A DNA stretch of 64,000 nucleotides from Saprospiraceae bacterium (GTDB lineage Bacteria; Bacteroidota; Bacteroidia; Chitinophagales; Saprospiraceae), in contig JABWBR010000044.1 of NCBI GenBank assembly GCA_013360405.1, forward strand, positions 24,212 to 88,211, written 5' to 3'. The stretch's first letter is position 1, and every line of letters begins with the position of its first letter. Positions 19,248 through 28,918 of the stretch are shown here, piece by piece. Below the pieces are notes generated by a model. The model was not told the DNA's origin and searched no databases. It was given only the letters and a program-made list of their open reading frames with translations. Both the position numbers and the translations under genes were made by a program.

Positions 19248-19760
19248 ATGATGTCATTCCTCAAGTTCGGCAGTGTGCTGGTCTTGGTACTGGGCCTCAC
19301 CATGAATCTCGGCGCCCAAAAATTCGGTTATATCAATTCAGCTGAAATACTATCGGCAATGCCCGAAGTAAAACAGGCTGATGCCAATCTCGAAGCGCTT
19401 CAAAAGCAATTGCAGAAGAAGGGCCAGGGTATGGTAGAACAACTGCAGAAAGATTATACCGAAATCCAGGCCAAGGTAGAGCGCGGTGAATTGTCACCCA
19501 AGCAGCAGGAAGAAGAAGCCGCCAAGCTCAAAGCGCGCGAGGAGGAAATCGGCAAGTTTGAGCAGGATATGGTGAAACAACTGCAGGATAAACGCACCGA
19601 GTTACTCCAGCCTATTTACGACAAAGTGAATAAAGCCATTAGCGACGTAGCTAAGGAAAACGGCTTCCAATTTGTTTTCGACCAGGGTGTTTTGCTCTAT
19701 TATGAACAAACACAGGACGTAAGTCCGATGGTGAAAGCCAAATTGGGTATCAATCCATAA
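19248..19760 (+). CDS. OmpH/Skp family periplasmic chaperone, copy 2
   Basis: Paralogue of the preceding gene. The ATG at 19248 gives the signal peptide MMSFLKFGSVLVLVLGLTMN ending at GAQ; an in-frame TTG two codons earlier is less likely. KFGYINSAEILSAMPEVKQA is the family opening, followed by a coiled coil (about 40-115) and KAISDVAKENGFQFVFDQGV. Both copies keep the charged tentacle pattern, so both should work as chaperones. murI begins 8 bp after the stop, which suggests translational coupling. Confidence 0.92.
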   Translation: MMSFLKFGSVLVLVLGLTMNLGAQKFGYINSAEILSAMPEVKQADANLEALQKQLQKKGQGMVEQLQKDYTEIQAKVERGELSPKQQEEEAAKLKAREEEIGKFEQDMVKQLQDKRTELLQPIYDKVNKAISDVAKENGFQFVFDQGVLLYYEQTQDVSPMVKAKLGINP

Positions 19761-19768
19761 GTACAGCT

Positions 19769-20566
19769 TTGGCGCCTCGTGCTCCTATCGGAATTTTTGA
19801 CTCTGGCATTGGCGGACTTACGGTCGCCAATGCCATTGTCAATATATTGCCGCATGAAACGCTGTTTTATTTTGGCGATACCGCCCACGTGCCCTATGGC
19901 GGCAAATCTGCCGAAACGGTAGTCAAGTATTCACACGATATCGTTTCTTTTTTACTCGACCAGGGTTGCAAAGCTATCGTAGTAGCCTGTAATACCGCTT
20001 CTGCCGCCGCACTTGCTTCTCTAAGGCACAACTGGCCTTCGATACCCATCATCGGCATGGAACCCGCCGTTAAACCCGCTTCTTCGGCTACGCAAACGGG
20101 CGTGGTAGGCATTTTGGCCACCCGCGGCACTTTCTCCAGCGAGCGCTACGCCAACCTCGTAGATCGGTTTGGCCACGGCATCACCGTGCTCGAAAACCCC
20201 TGCATCGGTTTGGTAGAGCTCATCGAAGCGGGCCTCGTCGATGATGCGATCACCGAGAATTTTCTGCATCAGATACTTACGCCTATGCTCGACAAAGGCG
20301 CCGATACTTTTGTGCTGGGCTGTACGCACTATCCGCTGGTAAGACCCCTCATCGAACGAATTATTCCACCTTCCGCTACGATTATCGACCCCGCGCCGGC
20401 CGTAGCCAGGCAACTCCAACGCCGCCTTCAACACCTCTCTTTGTTGAGTGACCAGCGCACCGATGATCATCATTTCTTTGTGTCCGGCGACCCCCACGCT
20501 TTCCATACCATGGCAAAACGCTTTTTTTTAGCCGATTTTCTGCTCGAGCAGCATTTGATTTATTAA
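19769..20566 (+). CDS. murI: MurI glutamate racemase
   Basis: Cofactor-free enzyme that makes D-glutamate for peptidoglycan. Visible: IGIFDSGIGGLTVANAI with the catalytic Asp, FGDTAHVPYGGKS, first catalytic Cys in VACNTASA, and second catalytic Cys in VLGCTHYPL. The 265 residues are the usual length. The start is TTG at 19769 (TTG GCG CCT CGT): no ATG or GTG lies in frame before the conserved FDSG, and the TTG is 8 bp past the upstream stop. Part of the transcript with the two Skp-like genes, linking wall and envelope assembly. Confidence 0.95.
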   Translation: MAPRAPIGIFDSGIGGLTVANAIVNILPHETLFYFGDTAHVPYGGKSAETVVKYSHDIVSFLLDQGCKAIVVACNTASAAALASLRHNWPSIPIIGMEPAVKPASSATQTGVVGILATRGTFSSERYANLVDRFGHGITVLENPCIGLVELIEAGLVDDAITENFLHQILTPMLDKGADTFVLGCTHYPLVRPLIERIIPPSATIIDPAPAVARQLQRRLQHLSLLSDQRTDDHHFFVSGDPHAFHTMAKRFFLADFLLEQHLIY

Positions 20567-20590
20567 CTTTAGGATTCTAGACAGTCTATT

Positions 20591-22012
20591 ATGTCCATAA
20601 AAAAAGCCATCCTGCAGGTGCTCAACTCCAGGGAAGAGACCCATTTCGACGATATTGTCAGAACTATCCGACAACTGCATCCGAATAAAAAGTCGGCAGC
20701 CAAATTGATTGACGATATTGATAATTATATCTGGGATGAAGGTATTACAGATACCGTCGTCGACCGGGCACATAGCCGGCTGGTATTCCGCGAAAAACTG
20801 TTTAGTCAAACCCGGTTTCGCATCCTGCCGAATAAACTAGACCTGGAAAATCGCTGCCTCATATTCGGGCACCGGCTTATGCCTTTTATCAATCCGGAGA
20901 TCGATGTCCAAACCCTTCAATTCGAAGACGATTCAGGCGTTATTATTCCTCACGTTAAAGTGAGCATTCCCATCGAGGAAGCGCAACAATTTACGATATT
21001 GATAGCGCCTTACAGCAATAATTATTTTGAGATTGATATAAAAAATAAAGCGCTGATTTTAAGCTCGCTTGATCTCTCGGTGTGGTTGAATGACCATCCT
21101 GTTTCCGACAAAGATATGTGGATGGTGATCCCCATTGATTACGCCCAGCGTCGCTTTCGTTTAACGAAGATCAGCTCCAAGCAAATTGCCGAACAAAGGT
21201 TGGTGATTAACAGGCACGACGAGCTATTCAAAGCCGCACTATTGGATATTGTAGAGACCGAACCCCAGCCCGTGCCCATCGACCTGATTACATTTTGGGC
21301 TTACGCACGTATCGGTAGCCCCTCCGTAGTGCAAAATCCAGGTTCGCCTATAGGACCTTTTCTAATGGGGGAAGAGGACTGGCAGCTTATGTTTGAAGGC
21401 AGTTTTTCTTATCTGCAATCAAGCGATTTTTTCGAAAATTTGCTCGAACAAGCCATAGAACAGCAGCTTAGCTTTGATCCCGACAAAATGGGAAAGGCAA
21501 AAACGATAGACGGTATTTTGGATGAAATGGGAAATAGCTATAGCGAGGCCTTTATTGCCGCCAAAATGGTATTAGATGGGCATCACGACAGAAAGAGCGA
21601 TCTTTCGGCAATTATGTCTATTATTTTTCCTGACGAACGCTATGGATTTTACAACCCAAAGCAGCAAACGAATTTTAACAAGGCAGTGGATGGGTTGGCC
21701 AAAAAGCTGCAAAAAGTATGGTCGAATAAGCGACTTTCTATGCAGTCGTTGCGCCTCCTGAGGAAAATCGTGCAATTTAAAATGGAAATAGTGGGCACGT
21801 TGCGGGAATTTGGCGAGCATGATGGAGATGTTCTGCTCGATGATTTTTCGGCTATGATGCAGTTCCACCCCGTGGACAACCTCCTCGACCAATTGATGGA
21901 TGCCATTGTTTGGGGCGATGAATTTTCGCCGCAGGAAGCCCATATCATGAACGAGCAATTGACGACCTCGCTAAACGAGTTTATGCAGTTTAAACGAAAT
22001 TTACTTGGATAG
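20591..22012 (+). CDS. Conserved-looking hypothetical cytoplasmic protein
   Basis: Not recognised. 473 residues, no signal peptide, no membrane helix. The first 80 residues (MSIKKAILQVLNSREETHFD, then IVRTIRQLHPNKKSAAKLID) look like a helical winged-helix fold of the HARE-HTH or sigma-delta type, with predicted beta structure from about 80 to 200 and a mostly helical, acidic C-terminal half (about 260-473). Its codon use and length suggest a real gene. It lies 24 bp after murI and ends 2 bp from the convergent trmB. A DNA- or RNA-associated role is only suggested by the N-terminal fold. Confidence 0.7.
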   Translation: MSIKKAILQVLNSREETHFDDIVRTIRQLHPNKKSAAKLIDDIDNYIWDEGITDTVVDRAHSRLVFREKLFSQTRFRILPNKLDLENRCLIFGHRLMPFINPEIDVQTLQFEDDSGVIIPHVKVSIPIEEAQQFTILIAPYSNNYFEIDIKNKALILSSLDLSVWLNDHPVSDKDMWMVIPIDYAQRRFRLTKISSKQIAEQRLVINRHDELFKAALLDIVETEPQPVPIDLITFWAYARIGSPSVVQNPGSPIGPFLMGEEDWQLMFEGSFSYLQSSDFFENLLEQAIEQQLSFDPDKMGKAKTIDGILDEMGNSYSEAFIAAKMVLDGHHDRKSDLSAIMSIIFPDERYGFYNPKQQTNFNKAVDGLAKKLQKVWSNKRLSMQSLRLLRKIVQFKMEIVGTLREFGEHDGDVLLDDFSAMMQFHPVDNLLDQLMDAIVWGDEFSPQEAHIMNEQLTTSLNEFMQFKRNLLG

Positions 22013-22014
22013 GG

Positions 22015-22704
22015 TTATATAGTAAACTGAATGTATTTGATGGTTTTTCCTTCCTCCAGGTGTTTTTTTTCGTAGTAAGTTTTTAGCTCCAGCGCTTTCA
22101 CGGGCAATTCTCCGGTGTATATGTCGGCACTGTGATACCTGATTACGGCGCCGGGGTAGCCGGCCAGCGTGTCGAGGGTGAAATCGTACAATTGTATTTC
22201 ATCTGTTTTGAGGTGGATGAGGGCGCCGGGTTGCAGAAATTTGCGGTAGCGATCGAGAAAAGCAGCGGAGGTTAGGCGGCGGTTCGATTTGCTCTCGCGT
22301 AGGAAAGGATCGGGAAATGTGATCCATATTTCACTTACTTCCCCTTCTGCAAAAAAGTGTTCAATTTGCTCGATCCGCGTGCGCAAAAAAGCGGCATGGG
22401 TAATGCCCTGTTGGAGCGCCTGCGAGGCGCCCTTCCAAATACGGGCGCCCTTGACGTCTATGCCGATGTAGTTGCGCAGGGGGTCTTGTTGGGCAAGCCC
22501 GATCGTGTATTCGCCGCGCCCGCAAGCCAGTTCGAGTGTAAGGGGGTTGGTATTGCCGAAAAAAGCAACCGACCAGCGCCCGCGCAAATCAACCGTGACG
22601 CCGTGCGCAGCAGTCAATTGCGGATGGGCTGCGTCGAAATTTTCCAACACATTGGGAAATGACAATACTTCGGCAAATTTTTGCAATTTGTTGCGCTTGC
22701 TCAT
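22015..22704 (-). CDS. trmB: TrmB tRNA (guanine-N7-)-methyltransferase
   Basis: SAM-dependent enzyme that makes m7G46 in the tRNA variable loop. ATG at 22704 gives MSKRNKLQKFAEVLSFPNVL, the normal family start in Bacteroidota; an ATG two codons upstream is less likely. The SAM site LTLELACGRGEYTIGLA, YIGIDVKGARIWKGA, and the TrmB signature WITFPDPFLRESKSNRRLTS are clear. 229 residues, a usual size. Confidence 0.94.
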   Translation of the reverse strand: MSKRNKLQKFAEVLSFPNVLENFDAAHPQLTAAHGVTVDLRGRWSVAFFGNTNPLTLELACGRGEYTIGLAQQDPLRNYIGIDVKGARIWKGASQALQQGITHAAFLRTRIEQIEHFFAEGEVSEIWITFPDPFLRESKSNRRLTSAAFLDRYRKFLQPGALIHLKTDEIQLYDFTLDTLAGYPGAVIRYHSADIYTGELPVKALELKTYYEKKHLEEGKTIKYIQFTI

Positions 22705-22846
22705 GTGCACTTTGGGATAAACCGCTGAATTAAGGCGCTAAAATAGGGTTCCGGAGACATAAAAACGACAATTTTTTATGGCTTATTTGTGCCGGAATAA
22801 TCAAGCATAGCGCATATTTGTTAATAATAACATACACCTTAAGGCT

Positions 22847-24268
22847 ATGAAACCATTACTCACCTTGCTTGTTTGTTTTTTGCTCTATGGCGTCCGGGCG
22901 CAAACCATTTCCATGTCGGAAGATATTACACTGCGCAACGAGATAGCTTACGAATTGATCGGCGAGATGAAAGGGCAATTGCTGTTGTTTCGCAACCGCA
23001 ACCTCGAATTCGAAATCCAGGGTTTCGATCGCCAGATGAAACTCGGTTGGAGTAAGCTGCTGGAGCTCGACAAACGCACCCCTGTCGTATTGGGGTTCAC
23101 CCATTCAAAATCCGATTTTACACTTTTTTATCAATACCGCAACAGAGGTAATACCGTGCTCAAAGCACACCGCTACGACCCGGGCGCCAACCTCATCGAT
23201 TCTGTCACGATAGTCAATTGGGGTTATTTGTTTTATACCCCCAATATGCAGGTCGTTCGCTCAGAAGATAAAAGCAAGGTGCTTTTTTATTTTGTAGAAC
23301 GACAAACAATTGTCAAAGCGGCCGCCTTCGACGTCAATAGCATGAAGCTGCTCTGGGAAAAGAATTTCATGCCCGACGATTTTATCTATGGTCAGGATAT
23401 TTCCCATTTTCTCGTCAATAACGACGGGCACTTATTTATGATTATCGAACGCGATAATTTTAGAGCCCGAAAGAAGGTACATTACTACGAAATATATACG
23501 TTTACAGGCGAAGGCGATCTGCGATCTTTTAACGTGCCCCTCGAAGGAAAACTCACCTTCGACGTGGCCTTTGTCTGCGATAACCTCAATAACCGCCTGG
23601 TAGGCGCGGGCCTATATGGAGAAAAAGACCCCGAACGCGCCAACGGCTATTTCTATATGGGCGTGGATCTTACCGATAATAAAAAACACCTTTTGCGCTT
23701 CGAGCCTTTTGACGAGGCTTTTTTATCCGGACTTTTGGGCAAAACCAATGTGAGCAATAAAGGCCTCGATGAGATAACCGTGCGCGAAATCGTGCTTCGA
23801 AAGGATGGCGGCGCCTTGTTGATCGGCGAACGCACAAAGCAACTGTTCAGGAGTTCGGCCGCATACAACCGCACGTATTACGACCCCAGCAGCCGGTCGG
23901 TGGTGGATTATTATTATGACGATATGTTTGTCATTTCTCTGCATCCCGACGGCGCTACCCACTGGAAAAATGTGTTGCCCAAAAAACAATATTCGCAGGA
24001 CGACGACGGGGTGTATTCTTCTTATTTTCTTTTTAAAACTACCGGAAATCTGCGCTTTCTGTTTAATGACGAAATTCGCTACGAAAATACGGTCAGCGAG
24101 TATATCGTCAATGGCATTGGGGAGTACGACCGCAACAGTATTCTCAGCACGCAAAACCTCGAGCTGCGGCTGCGGTTTCGCGATGCTATCCAGATAAGCG
24201 CCAATGAACTGGTAGTACCCAGCGAACGGCGCAATCGCCTCAGGCTGGTGAAGTTTATTTATAATTAA
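22847..24268 (+). CDS. Secreted hypothetical protein, beta-rich
   Basis: No family recognised. A clear signal peptide (MKPLLTLLVCFLLYGVRAQ) then 454 residues of mainly beta structure with repeats of the type LKAHRYDPGANLIDS, ALLIGERTKQLF and NDEIRYENTVSEYIVNG, a style seen in Bacteroidota periplasmic or outer-membrane propellers (compare KAAAFDVNSMKLLWEKNFMP with other beta-propeller blades). No T9SS sorting domain and no lipobox. It is probably periplasmic. dapD starts 19 bp later, but that gene is unlikely to share its role. Confidence 0.7.
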   Translation: MKPLLTLLVCFLLYGVRAQTISMSEDITLRNEIAYELIGEMKGQLLLFRNRNLEFEIQGFDRQMKLGWSKLLELDKRTPVVLGFTHSKSDFTLFYQYRNRGNTVLKAHRYDPGANLIDSVTIVNWGYLFYTPNMQVVRSEDKSKVLFYFVERQTIVKAAAFDVNSMKLLWEKNFMPDDFIYGQDISHFLVNNDGHLFMIIERDNFRARKKVHYYEIYTFTGEGDLRSFNVPLEGKLTFDVAFVCDNLNNRLVGAGLYGEKDPERANGYFYMGVDLTDNKKHLLRFEPFDEAFLSGLLGKTNVSNKGLDEITVREIVLRKDGGALLIGERTKQLFRSSAAYNRTYYDPSSRSVVDYYYDDMFVISLHPDGATHWKNVLPKKQYSQDDDGVYSSYFLFKTTGNLRFLFNDEIRYENTVSEYIVNGIGEYDRNSILSTQNLELRLRFRDAIQISANELVVPSERRNRLRLVKFIYN

Positions 24269-24287
24269 AAAACTAACGCTATCACGC

Positions 24288-25109
24288 ATGACCAATCAAC
24301 TACGCTCCCTGGTAGAAGCCGCCTGGGAAAACCGCGAATTGCTGAAAGAAAAACCCACCCAGGAGGCCGTGTTTCATGTGCTGGAATTACTCGATCAAGG
24401 CGAAGTAAGAGTGGCTGACCCGCTCGACAACGGAGAGTGGCAGGTGAACGAGTGGATAAAAAAAGCCGTTGTGCTGTTTTTTCCGCTACAGCAAATGCAG
24501 ACGATCGAAGTAGGCCCGTTTGAATTTCACGATAAAATTCCATTGAAGCGCAATTACGCCTCACAGGGCGTGCGGGTAGTGCCCCATGCGATTGCCCGTT
24601 ATGGCGCTTTCCTGGAGCGCGGCGTGATTCTGATGCCCAGCTATGTCAATATCGGCGCATGGGTGGGCGCGGGTTCTATGGTTGATACCTGGGCTACCGT
24701 GGGCAGTTGTGCGCAAATAGGCCGCAACGTGCACCTCAGCGGCGGCGTAGGCATCGGCGGCGTACTAGAACCCCCGCAAGCCGCCCCCACTATTATCGAA
24801 GACGAGTGTTTTATCGGCTCGCGCTGCATCGTGGTGGAAGGCGTGAGAGTAGAGCGCGAAGCGGTGCTTGGCGCCAATGTGGTGCTTACGCAGTCTACCC
24901 ATATCATTGATGTCACAGGAGCAAAACCCATTACCTACAAAGGCCGCGTGCCGGCCCGCTCGGTGGTCATCCCCGGATCGTATACTAAGAAGTTTCCCGC
25001 CGGTGAATACCAGGTGCCCTGCGCGCTCATCATTGGCGAACGCAAGGAAAGTACCGACAAAAAGGTGTCGCTCAATGCCGCACTGCGTGACTACGGAGTA
25101 GCGGTATAG
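24288..25109 (+). CDS. dapD: DapD tetrahydrodipicolinate N-succinyltransferase
   Basis: Adds succinyl to tetrahydrodipicolinate in the succinylase branch of lysine and diaminopimelate synthesis. 273 residues. N-terminal helical domain, then a left-handed beta helix of hexapeptide repeats (VNIGAWVGAGSMVDTWATVG, AQIGRNVHLSGGVGIGGVLE, FIGSRCIVVEGVRV), the substrate loop with PLKRNYASQGVRVVPHAIAR and the family end ALIIGERKESTDKKVSLNAA. Supplies the cross-link residue of Gram-negative wall peptide. Confidence 0.96.
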   Translation: MTNQLRSLVEAAWENRELLKEKPTQEAVFHVLELLDQGEVRVADPLDNGEWQVNEWIKKAVVLFFPLQQMQTIEVGPFEFHDKIPLKRNYASQGVRVVPHAIARYGAFLERGVILMPSYVNIGAWVGAGSMVDTWATVGSCAQIGRNVHLSGGVGIGGVLEPPQAAPTIIEDECFIGSRCIVVEGVRVEREAVLGANVVLTQSTHIIDVTGAKPITYKGRVPARSVVIPGSYTKKFPAGEYQVPCALIIGERKESTDKKVSLNAALRDYGVAV

Positions 25110-25113
25110 CTTT

Positions 25114-25164
25114 CGGCAGTTGGCGGTCGGCTGCTCAGAACCGACTGCCGACTGCCGACCGCCA
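25114..25164. terminator. Hairpin between convergent dapD and ABC ATPase genes
   Basis: TGGCGGTCGG (25121-25130) pairs with CCGACCGCCA (25155-25164); the loop holds further CGACTGC repeats. There is no clear T run, so it may be a processed repeat element rather than an efficient terminator. Confidence 0.4.
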
Positions 25165-26076
25165 TTAGCTGCTAGCGGCTTGCCCGCCTACCTGTTCAAT
25201 AAATATATCGTTGAGCGAGGGCAGGATCTCCTGGAAGGACGTGAGGTGTACTTGTGAATTCAAAAGGTATTGCAACAAGGCATTTGATTGCCCTTCTTTG
25301 GGTAGTTGTACCACGATGTCGTCCTTGCCCTGTTCTACGATTTCTGCCTTTTGGTGAATATCGGCGGGCAAAGTCCCTTCAAAACCTATGTGGAACAGGT
25401 TTTTCTTAAAGCGATTGCGGATGTCTTTCACCCGCCCCTCCAATACGTCTTTGCCTTTGTCGATGAGCACGATGTATTCACAGATTTCTTCTACTTGTTC
25501 CATGCGGTGTGTAGAGAAGATAATACTGGCGCCCTGGGCGCTCAGTTCTTTTATCTGCGATTTGATGAGGTTGGTATTGATCGGGTCGAGTCCCGAAAAC
25601 GGCTCGTCGAGAATCAACAGGCGCGGCCGGTGGAGTACGGTGGCAATAAATTGCACTTTTTGCTGCATGCCTTTCGACAATTCTTCTACTTTTTTATTCC
25701 ACCATTCTTCAATGCTGAATTTTTGGAGCCAACGCGTTATTTCTGTTTTGGCCTCCTCATAACTGAGCCCCTTGAGCTGCGCAAGGTAAAGCAGGTGTTC
25801 GCCTACTTTCATTTTTTTATACAACCCGCGTTCTTCCGGCATATAGCCGATTTCGGAAGGGTGGTCGCTATGGAGCGCCTGGCCGTTGAAAAAGACCCGG
25901 CCGGAATCAGCCTTGGTAATGGTAGTGATGATGCGTATTAAAGACGTTTTTCCGGCGCCGTTGGGGCCCAGCAGGCCAAATATACATCCTTCAGGCATGT
26001 CGAAGCTTACGTGGTCTACCGCCACCTGCCTGTCGTAATGTTTAACAACCTGGTCTAGCTGAAGTATTTGGTTCAT
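25165..26076 (-). CDS. ABC transporter ATP-binding subunit, NatA-like
   Basis: ATPase half of an exporter of the NatA type (Na+ or drug efflux, Pfam ABC_tran plus a C-terminal DUF4162 region). Walker A GLLGPNGAGKTSLIRII, Q-loop region IGYMPEERGLYKKM, signature LSKGMQQKVQFI, Walker B LLILDEPFSGLDP, H-loop FSTHRM. 303 residues from the ATG at 26076 (MNQILQLDQVVKHY); an ATG seven codons upstream has no support. No permease gene is adjacent: dapD converges on it and the upstream gene is a divergent lipid kinase, so its partner must lie elsewhere. Confidence 0.9.
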   Translation of the reverse strand: MNQILQLDQVVKHYDRQVAVDHVSFDMPEGCIFGLLGPNGAGKTSLIRIITTITKADSGRVFFNGQALHSDHPSEIGYMPEERGLYKKMKVGEHLLYLAQLKGLSYEEAKTEITRWLQKFSIEEWWNKKVEELSKGMQQKVQFIATVLHRPRLLILDEPFSGLDPINTNLIKSQIKELSAQGASIIFSTHRMEQVEEICEYIVLIDKGKDVLEGRVKDIRNRFKKNLFHIGFEGTLPADIHQKAEIVEQGKDDIVVQLPKEGQSNALLQYLLNSQVHLTSFQEILPSLNDIFIEQVGGQAASS

Positions 26077-26170
26077 AAAGTTATGCGTTTGGCACACACA
26101 AGATAAAGGCTTGTAGCCGGCAGAGGGTGAAAATTTATGTAAAATGCTTTACTTTCGATAAATTTTATTT

Positions 26171-27115
26171 ATGAAACCCAAGGAGCAACAAGCCTGGTAT
26201 GTGATCGTAAACCCCGCTGCATGCAATGGGGCGGTGGGAAAACAATGGCCTTCCCTCGAAGCAAAACTACTTGTTGCCATGCCGGGTGGCATAGAGGTAG
26301 CCTTTACGCAATATGCAGGTCACGCCACCCACCTTGCAGCCGAGGCCGTCGCAGCTGGCTACAGACGAATAGTGGCGGTGGGCGGCGACGGCACCAATCA
26401 TGAAGTGACCAACGGCATACTGATGCAAACCAGCGTACCGGCTACCGATGTGTATTATGCCCTGTTGCCCGTTGGTACAGGCAATGATTGGGCGCGCCAC
26501 CACGGCATCTCAAAGAAGCTGGAAGACTGGCTGGCTATGATTTCAAAGGGGCAAACGACGCTGCAAGACGTGGCCAGGGTGTCGTACCTCGACGAACAGG
26601 GCAACACGCAGGTGCGCTATGGCGTGAATGTGGTGGGACTAGCCTACGACGCTTTCGTGACGCAGTTTGCCCAACGCAATAAACGCTGGATATGGAACCG
26701 GTTTTTTTATTTGGTATTGGTGTTGCGCTGCCTTATGCTGTACAAACTGGTAAAAGCCAGGGTTACGGCCAACGGGACGACTTGGGAAAACAGGTTTTAT
26801 ACGATTAACGCGGGTATTTGCAAGTATTCGGGCGGAGGGCTTAGTCTGGTACCCCATGCCGTTGCCGATGACGGACTACTGGCGGTTACGGTTGCCGGCC
26901 CGCTCTCCAAACTTGGCGTTTTACTCAATACCTACCGCTTTTATAACGGCACGATCGGCGCACACCCCAAAATTTATACGGTGCAATCCAGAGAAGTGGT
27001 GGTGGAGGCAATGTTGGAAACACCTGTCTACGTCGAAGCCGACGGAGAACTGCTTGGCCAAACCCCCGTAGAAATCACTGTAATTGAAAAAGCATTGCGC
27101 ATTATTGTACCATGA
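26171..27115 (+). CDS. DAGK-family lipid kinase (YegS/BmrU-like)
   Basis: ATP-dependent kinase of a membrane lipid such as diacylglycerol. 314 residues. Family motifs: VIVNPAACNGAVGKQWP, the nucleotide loop VAVGGDGTNHEV, LPVGTGNDWARHHGI and the C-terminal YVEADGELLGQTPVEI beta block. The catalytic domain and beta-sandwich domain are complete. The Wzi/RemB-like gene starts 17 bp after it; the function of that pairing is unknown. Confidence 0.9.
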   Translation: MKPKEQQAWYVIVNPAACNGAVGKQWPSLEAKLLVAMPGGIEVAFTQYAGHATHLAAEAVAAGYRRIVAVGGDGTNHEVTNGILMQTSVPATDVYYALLPVGTGNDWARHHGISKKLEDWLAMISKGQTTLQDVARVSYLDEQGNTQVRYGVNVVGLAYDAFVTQFAQRNKRWIWNRFFYLVLVLRCLMLYKLVKARVTANGTTWENRFYTINAGICKYSGGGLSLVPHAVADDGLLAVTVAGPLSKLGVLLNTYRFYNGTIGAHPKIYTVQSREVVVEAMLETPVYVEADGELLGQTPVEITVIEKALRIIVP

Positions 27116-27131
27116 AAGGCATCCCTTACAA

Positions 27132-28913
27132 ATGATGAAAAAATTAATCCCCATATTCTTGTCAGTCTGGTGTGTGAGCCACATCCAGGTAAACGCCCAG
27201 GGCAGTGCCGTGCCGCTGGGCAGTGAGGTGTACCCCGTTTTGGAACGCCTGCAAATTAGCACCGGCCTGCCGGCGCCCTACCACTCCGCACTAAAGTACT
27301 ACAACAGGCGCGACGTAGCTCGTTACGCCCTTATGCTGGACACTACCGCTGCGCTTAACCTGAGCGAAAAAGACCGGCGCGACCTGGTGTATATTTTTAA
27401 TGAAAATAACGAATGGCTCGGCGCCGCTGCCTTCGCTACTACGATCGGCGGGCGGAAGGAAAAATCGGGCCCCGAGCGCCAGTTTACCCAAATAGAAGCC
27501 AGCCGTGCCGATCCCCGCTATCTTCGCAGCCGCAGGCCTTTATTGAAGCATTTTTATGCCACGCCGGCTAATTTGTTGGAGGTGAACGACAAGTATTTCC
27601 ATTTTCGCCTCAACCCCATGTTGAATCTCTCAGCTGCCCGGCCCAGCGCCGATAGCCAGCTTATTTTCACCAACTTACGGGGCCTTGAAGCCCGCGGCGG
27701 CGTGGACGACCGCATTTATTTTTATGCCAATATCGTGGAAACACAAGCCCGTTTTCCCAGTTATGTCAACGAACGGATTGACCGCGACCGGGCTGTCCCA
27801 GGAGCAGGGTATTTTAAGAGCTACCAAAGTGAATTGTTTGATATCAGCCAGGGCTACGATTTTTTGAACGCCCAGGGGTACATAGGGTTTAACCTCACCC
27901 GTCATGTCGGCGCCCAATTCGGCTATGGCCGCCATTTTATAGGCAACGGCTACCGCTCGTTGTTGCTATCGGATTTTGCCAATAATTACTTATACCTTAA
28001 GCTCAACTGGAAGGTGTGGCGCTTCCATTATCAGAATATTTTTGCCGAGCTGGCCGTGAATTCTGATAAAAATACCCCCGAAGGCCGGGTTATCCCCAAA
28101 AAGTACATGGCTGCCCATCATCTCAGCTACAACGTGCGGCCCAATTTGAATTTTGGCGTATTTGAAGCCGTGGTGTTCAGCCGCAACAACGGCTTTGAGC
28201 TCAACTACCTCAACCCCGTCATCCTGTATCGCACCGCGGAGCAGGGACTGAATAGCCCCGATAATGTGTTGATTGGTTTTGACGGACATTGGGATTTGTT
28301 CCGCCATATCCGCCTGTATGGACAGTTTATGCTCGATGAATTTGTGTTTAGAGAATTATTTATAGAACGCCGAGGCTGGTGGGCCAATAAATTCGGCATT
28401 CAATTGGGGATGCAATACGTCAATGTGTTGGGAATTGACCACCTCGATCTACGCGCCGAGTTCAACCTCGTGAGGCCTTATACTTATTCTTATAGCGATA
28501 GCGCTGCGGTATATAACCACTATCACCAGCCTTTAGCGCATCCTTTGGGGGCCAATTTTCAGGAGTGGCTGCTAAGCATCAGGTACCAACCATTGCCAAG
28601 GTTGTTGATCGAATCGCGCCTGATCAACATGCAAATCGGAGAAGACGACAAAGATGTCAATTGGGGAGGCAACCTCTTGTTGCCCAATACTACCCGCCCC
28701 AGTGACTATGGCAATACCGTGGCACAGGGCGTCGGGGCTCAGATTTGGCTGGCACAATTCGACGTGAGCTATCAATTGGCCCACAACGTTTTTGCCGACC
28801 TGTCTTATGTGATGCGCCGCAAAGACAGCGACGACGACCAGCGCGATAGCAATACAAGCTGGATCAGCCTGGGCTTTCGCATGAACGTGGGCAGGCAGCG
28901 ATTTGATTTTTAG
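27132..28913 (+). CDS. Wzi/RemB-like outer-membrane beta-barrel protein
   Basis: Resembles the capsule-assembly Wzi family, whose Flavobacterium relative RemB is tied to gliding motility and polysaccharide. ATG at 27132 (MMKKLIPIFLSVWCVSHIQ, cleavage after VNAQ); an upstream in-frame ATG would overlap the kinase gene and hide the signal peptide. The barrel core shows GYIGFNLTRHVGAQFGYGRH, FIGNGYRSLLLSDFANNYLY and many aromatic strands, ending in GFRMNVGRQRFDF, a typical C-terminal aromatic end for BAM insertion. About 593 residues. No capsule gene cluster adjoins it. Confidence 0.75.
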   Translation: MMKKLIPIFLSVWCVSHIQVNAQGSAVPLGSEVYPVLERLQISTGLPAPYHSALKYYNRRDVARYALMLDTTAALNLSEKDRRDLVYIFNENNEWLGAAAFATTIGGRKEKSGPERQFTQIEASRADPRYLRSRRPLLKHFYATPANLLEVNDKYFHFRLNPMLNLSAARPSADSQLIFTNLRGLEARGGVDDRIYFYANIVETQARFPSYVNERIDRDRAVPGAGYFKSYQSELFDISQGYDFLNAQGYIGFNLTRHVGAQFGYGRHFIGNGYRSLLLSDFANNYLYLKLNWKVWRFHYQNIFAELAVNSDKNTPEGRVIPKKYMAAHHLSYNVRPNLNFGVFEAVVFSRNNGFELNYLNPVILYRTAEQGLNSPDNVLIGFDGHWDLFRHIRLYGQFMLDEFVFRELFIERRGWWANKFGIQLGMQYVNVLGIDHLDLRAEFNLVRPYTYSYSDSAAVYNHYHQPLAHPLGANFQEWLLSIRYQPLPRLLIESRLINMQIGEDDKDVNWGGNLLLPNTTRPSDYGNTVAQGVGAQIWLAQFDVSYQLAHNVFADLSYVMRRKDSDDDQRDSNTSWISLGFRMNVGRQRFDF

Positions 28914-28918
28914 ACTGA

